DNA from: CAYMCQ01 sp964389025
GTDB lineage: Bacteria; Verrucomicrobiota; Verrucomicrobiia; Limisphaerales; CAYMCQ01
Assembly: GCA_964389025.1 (NCBI GenBank)
Contig: CAYMCQ010000027.1
Span: 1-44,077, forward strand
DNA length: 44,077 bases
Direction of reading: 5' to 3'
Position numbers and translations under genes: made by a program. Below the pieces are notes generated by a model. The model worked only from the letters and a program-made list of their open reading frames with translations, did no database searches and was not told the DNA's origin. Shown here piece after piece: positions 42,601-44,077 of the stretch. How positions within the stretch are numbered: the stretch's first letter is position 1; each line of letters begins with the position of its first letter.

Positions 42601-43885
42601 CACGCTGACGGCGACACCGACGTCGTCATTCCCGTTCGGCAACTGGTCGGGCAACGCGACTGGCACGAATAATCCGCTGACTGTGACTTTGACGACAAAT
42701 CTTGTCATCGTCGCCAATTTCATTTCGCCCGTTGCAGACCTGATCGTGGACAATCCTCAAGCAAGTTTCACCGGCACATGGGCGACAGACACAGCCGCGC
42801 CAGACAAATTCGGCGCTGATGACCGCACCGCAGCTTCGACGGCGAGCACGCCTTCTGCCACCGCGACTTTCACGCCGAACATCGCCACCGCCGGCCGCTA
42901 CGACGTTTATGCGTGGTGGCCGACGATCTCAAAAGGCGCTGCGGCAGTGCCGTTCCTCGTTTCGTCCAGCGACGGTGACGTGACGGTGAACATGAACCAA
43001 ACCAGCGGCAGCGGCAGTGACTGGGTATTGGTGACCTCGGGAAAAATGTTCGCGCAAGGGACGAATGGCTTCGTTCGCATCGGCAACAACGTCGGTCAGG
43101 GCGGCAAAGACGTCGCCGCCGACGCCGTGCGCTGGGTTTACGCCACGACCCAGGATGCCGCGCCGCCAAGCATATCGGCTCAGCCGACGAATCAGACTGT
43201 CGTCCTCGGTTCAAATGCCGTTTTCTCCGTCGGCGCTGTTGGCGCGCTGCCGCTGAACTGCCAGTGGCGATGGAACGGTGGCGACATCGCCGGAGCCACC
43301 AACGCCGCGCTGGCTTTGAACAACGTTCAAACCAACGATGCCGGTGGTTATTCCGTCGTGGTCGCGAACAGTGGCGGTTCTGTCACGAGCGAAGTCGCGA
43401 CGCTCACAGTGCTTGTGCCACCGCAGATTTTGAATCCACCGCAACCATTGCGCGTGATTGAAGGAAGTCCCGCCACCCTGGACGTCACGGCAGATGGAAC
43501 AGCCCCGCTAAGTTATCAATGGCGCTTTAACGCAGGACAGATCGCCGGCGCGACCAACTCCACGTTCGCCCTAAGCAACGCGCTGGCCGCGAACGCTGGC
43601 GACTACGATGTGACAATCAGCAATCCCGCCGGCTCTGCGACCAGCTTGCCTGCAACGCTCGTAGTCAGCGTTCGACCGATTCTTGCACCCTCGTTCTCGA
43701 ACGGAATTCCACAGCTTACGCTGACAGGCACACCTGGAGATTCATACGCGCTCGAAATTTCGACCAATATGATGGACTGGTCGGAGGCCGCGACGCTGAC
43801 GAATCTCAACGGCTCAGTTCAATTCATGGACGGAGCAGCAAGCACCCGCTCTCAGCAGTTCTACCGCGCACGTCTCATTCAGTGA
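39602..43885 (+). CDS. Very large secreted zinc metalloprotease with Ig, PKD and golvesin-type domains
   Basis: The 1,427-residue protein has a hydrophobic N-terminal segment (about 9-27), a propeptide-like region, and a zinc protease domain with HELGHNLGLNH (H443, E444, H447, H453), like M6 family proteases. Downstream: a PKD domain (about 625-720, YWWDFGDGSFATTNSA), a CarboxypepD-regulatory-like domain (about 720-800), two Ig-like domains (about 803-975, YQWRFNG and YQWRRSG), an InlB-type repeat (about 978-1042), a golvesin C-terminal-like domain (about 1045-1183, GRYDVYAWWP), two more Ig-like domains (about 1185-1360), and the same C-terminal 'STNMMDWSEAATL...FYRARL' domain as the beta-helix protein. 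It is probably secreted and surface-displayed to digest proteins. Confidence 0.85.
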   Translation: MKRNNAFKFAALATAAIILLLAGIFLFRSEPAATAQPVAAAKSVRATNASVAHQQSPVVEPTAAAQGIFLTPDVLWQKPITEETFARFHDWAERYRAAGVAERATLEAEGVDLAKARRKELAALIKSDPERALELTVPIGVRRELPAPVESLLEERVSGRGNFLVLGALAEPGKEDEVRPNIRTVQIGAREFDSYVYGWRLGEPTRMMIPLNGIAVDNLMAVSANSVRILEPEECSAAKAQVKEAVCSVSGQPADVIGEEVAADIGGEVTFFCRRLHAEKTNEQITAAEGGPPGPAADGGNPEASTWTEGLKKMILIRVDFPDLAGAPLSDTTATNLINNLNNFYTEMSYGRAGFYLNGNGSDFTPTFRMSQPAAYYGTNNYYNQLRTEARNAATAAGYVLGNYDRDVICMGAVPGFGWAGLAYVGSAGVWLRNSFGTGVAGHELGHNLGLNHANYWDTGGASVIGTGTSVEYGDSFDTMGSASAGNNHFNARYKNYLNWLTTSEVLTATTNGAYRITCHDNTNSTGIRGLKIVKNSQTNYWVEFRQKFTSNKWLTSGGGLRWAQSGNQKSQLLDTTPGSTDGKNDAAVVVGRTFSDKVSNVHITPIGKGGTSPESLDVVVNLGSFPGNQLPTLGLSTSATNAATGVTISFAATASDADGDALAYWWDFGDGSFATTNSAVANKSWSTAGEYLVRCVVSDMKGAVASQSIIVTIGSPTTYRIGGQILSGGTPLQGVRVYVSTTRMAYTDSDGTYTIVALPAGSYTVSASLENYSFAINGFTNPVSVGPNRTGANFDATFVNPSAPSITTQPINQTVNQGASATFSVVASGSTPLTYQWRFNGANIASATASSYTKSNVQSTNAGSYSVVVSNSFGTATSANAVLTVNTPPSIMSQPQGLSVIAGSTATFTVTASGTAPLAYQWRRSGTNVAGATTNSYSRTNAQPADAGSYTVVVTNSLGSVTSAPAALAVNYTLNASATAGGTVSKSPSQTNYAPGTLVTLTATPTSSFPFGNWSGNATGTNNPLTVTLTTNLVIVANFISPVADLIVDNPQASFTGTWATDTAAPDKFGADDRTAASTASTPSATATFTPNIATAGRYDVYAWWPTISKGAAAVPFLVSSSDGDVTVNMNQTSGSGSDWVLVTSGKMFAQGTNGFVRIGNNVGQGGKDVAADAVRWVYATTQDAAPPSISAQPTNQTVVLGSNAVFSVGAVGALPLNCQWRWNGGDIAGATNAALALNNVQTNDAGGYSVVVANSGGSVTSEVATLTVLVPPQILNPPQPLRVIEGSPATLDVTADGTAPLSYQWRFNAGQIAGATNSTFALSNALAANAGDYDVTISNPAGSATSLPATLVVSVRPILAPSFSNGIPQLTLTGTPGDSYALEISTNMMDWSEAATLTNLNGSVQFMDGAASTRSQQFYRARLIQ

Positions 43886-44077
43886 GTGGTTCAAAAAGGC
43901 GTGGCGAACAGGGTGCTTCGCAACAAAAATGGTTCTGGACGAGGCGTCTTTAAATCATCGGGACGTCCTTGATGCTGTCGCTCCTAGCGCAACTTGGTTG
44001 AAGTGTCCGGATCCGCATTGCTCCCATTATCTTTCAGCCTGAAACCTTTCGTTCAATTCCCCCGTCTCTCAATTCTC
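43886..44077. other. Intergenic end of window with degraded repeat
   Basis: No gene is visible. GGGACGTC (43960-43967) and GCTGTCGCTCC (43974-43984) form a degraded version of the palindrome at 20555-20583. The window ends before any further gene can be recognised. Confidence 0.5.

Noticed and set aside
1..44077. tRNA, rRNA or riboswitch genes
   Set aside because: No cloverleaf-like GTTCRA loop with matching acceptor stem, rRNA core sequence or known riboswitch pattern was recognised by eye; a covariance search would be needed to be certain.

Overview
The window reads as chromosomal DNA of a member of the Verrucomicrobiota, probably near the Pedosphaera/Limisphaera group. The clues are a large prepilin with a TLIELLVVI N-terminus, PVC-type azurin/cytochrome and membrane-bound dehydrogenase-like proteins, extracellular proteins with Ig-like 'YQWRFNG' repeats and a shared C-terminal domain, and many palindromic intergenic repeats. 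This assignment is inference from gene content; no rRNA or tRNA gene was seen.

Layout. 0-8.9 kb: a thioredoxin-fold protein, then a five-gene chemosensory operon that resembles the Wsp surface-sensing system (receptor, CheW, WspD-type CheW, CheA-REC). Its last gene has a WspR-type receiver and stalk, but carries a histidine kinase-REC-REC-HPt phosphorelay where WspR has a GGDEF domain. 9-17.8 kb: a mosaic of a cassette-like small ORF, an S66 peptidase gene invaded by a palindrome, a convergent enolase-superfamily gene, a hybrid sensor kinase, a ThuA-like secreted protein whose leader is encoded by a repeat, a relic of an integron/XerC-type integrase, and three small membrane-protein genes, one followed by an attC-like boundary. 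17.9-24.7 kb: an azurin-cytochrome c protein, a helix-turn-helix protein, an SGNH-dehydrogenase fusion, rpsT and a GT2 glycosyltransferase. 24.7-28.9 kb: a repeat-rich gap, a prepilin-like protein and a feoA-feoA-feoB ferrous iron operon.

28.9-37 kb: the smc gene and its downstream flank. Three partial copies of the 3' part of smc (29.4, 30.3 and 32.4 kb) alternate with three toxin-antitoxin pairs and a beta-helix protein. The simplest reading is repeated insertion at, or rearrangement of, the smc 3' end, each time leaving a gene fragment behind. 37-44 kb: a secreted GHL10-type glycosidase-like protein, a small secreted partner, and a 1,427-residue secreted metalloprotease with PKD, Ig, InlB-type and golvesin-type domains.

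Palindromic elements are a recurring theme. At least six sequence families occur, two of them are translated in frame inside conserved genes (the smc hinge and the S66 peptidase), one supplies a signal peptide, and one occupies the ribosome-binding region of a cheW gene. The two strongest candidates for something undescribed are the Wsp-like pathway that ends in a phosphorelay kinase instead of a diguanylate cyclase, and the smc 3'-fragment/toxin-antitoxin array.
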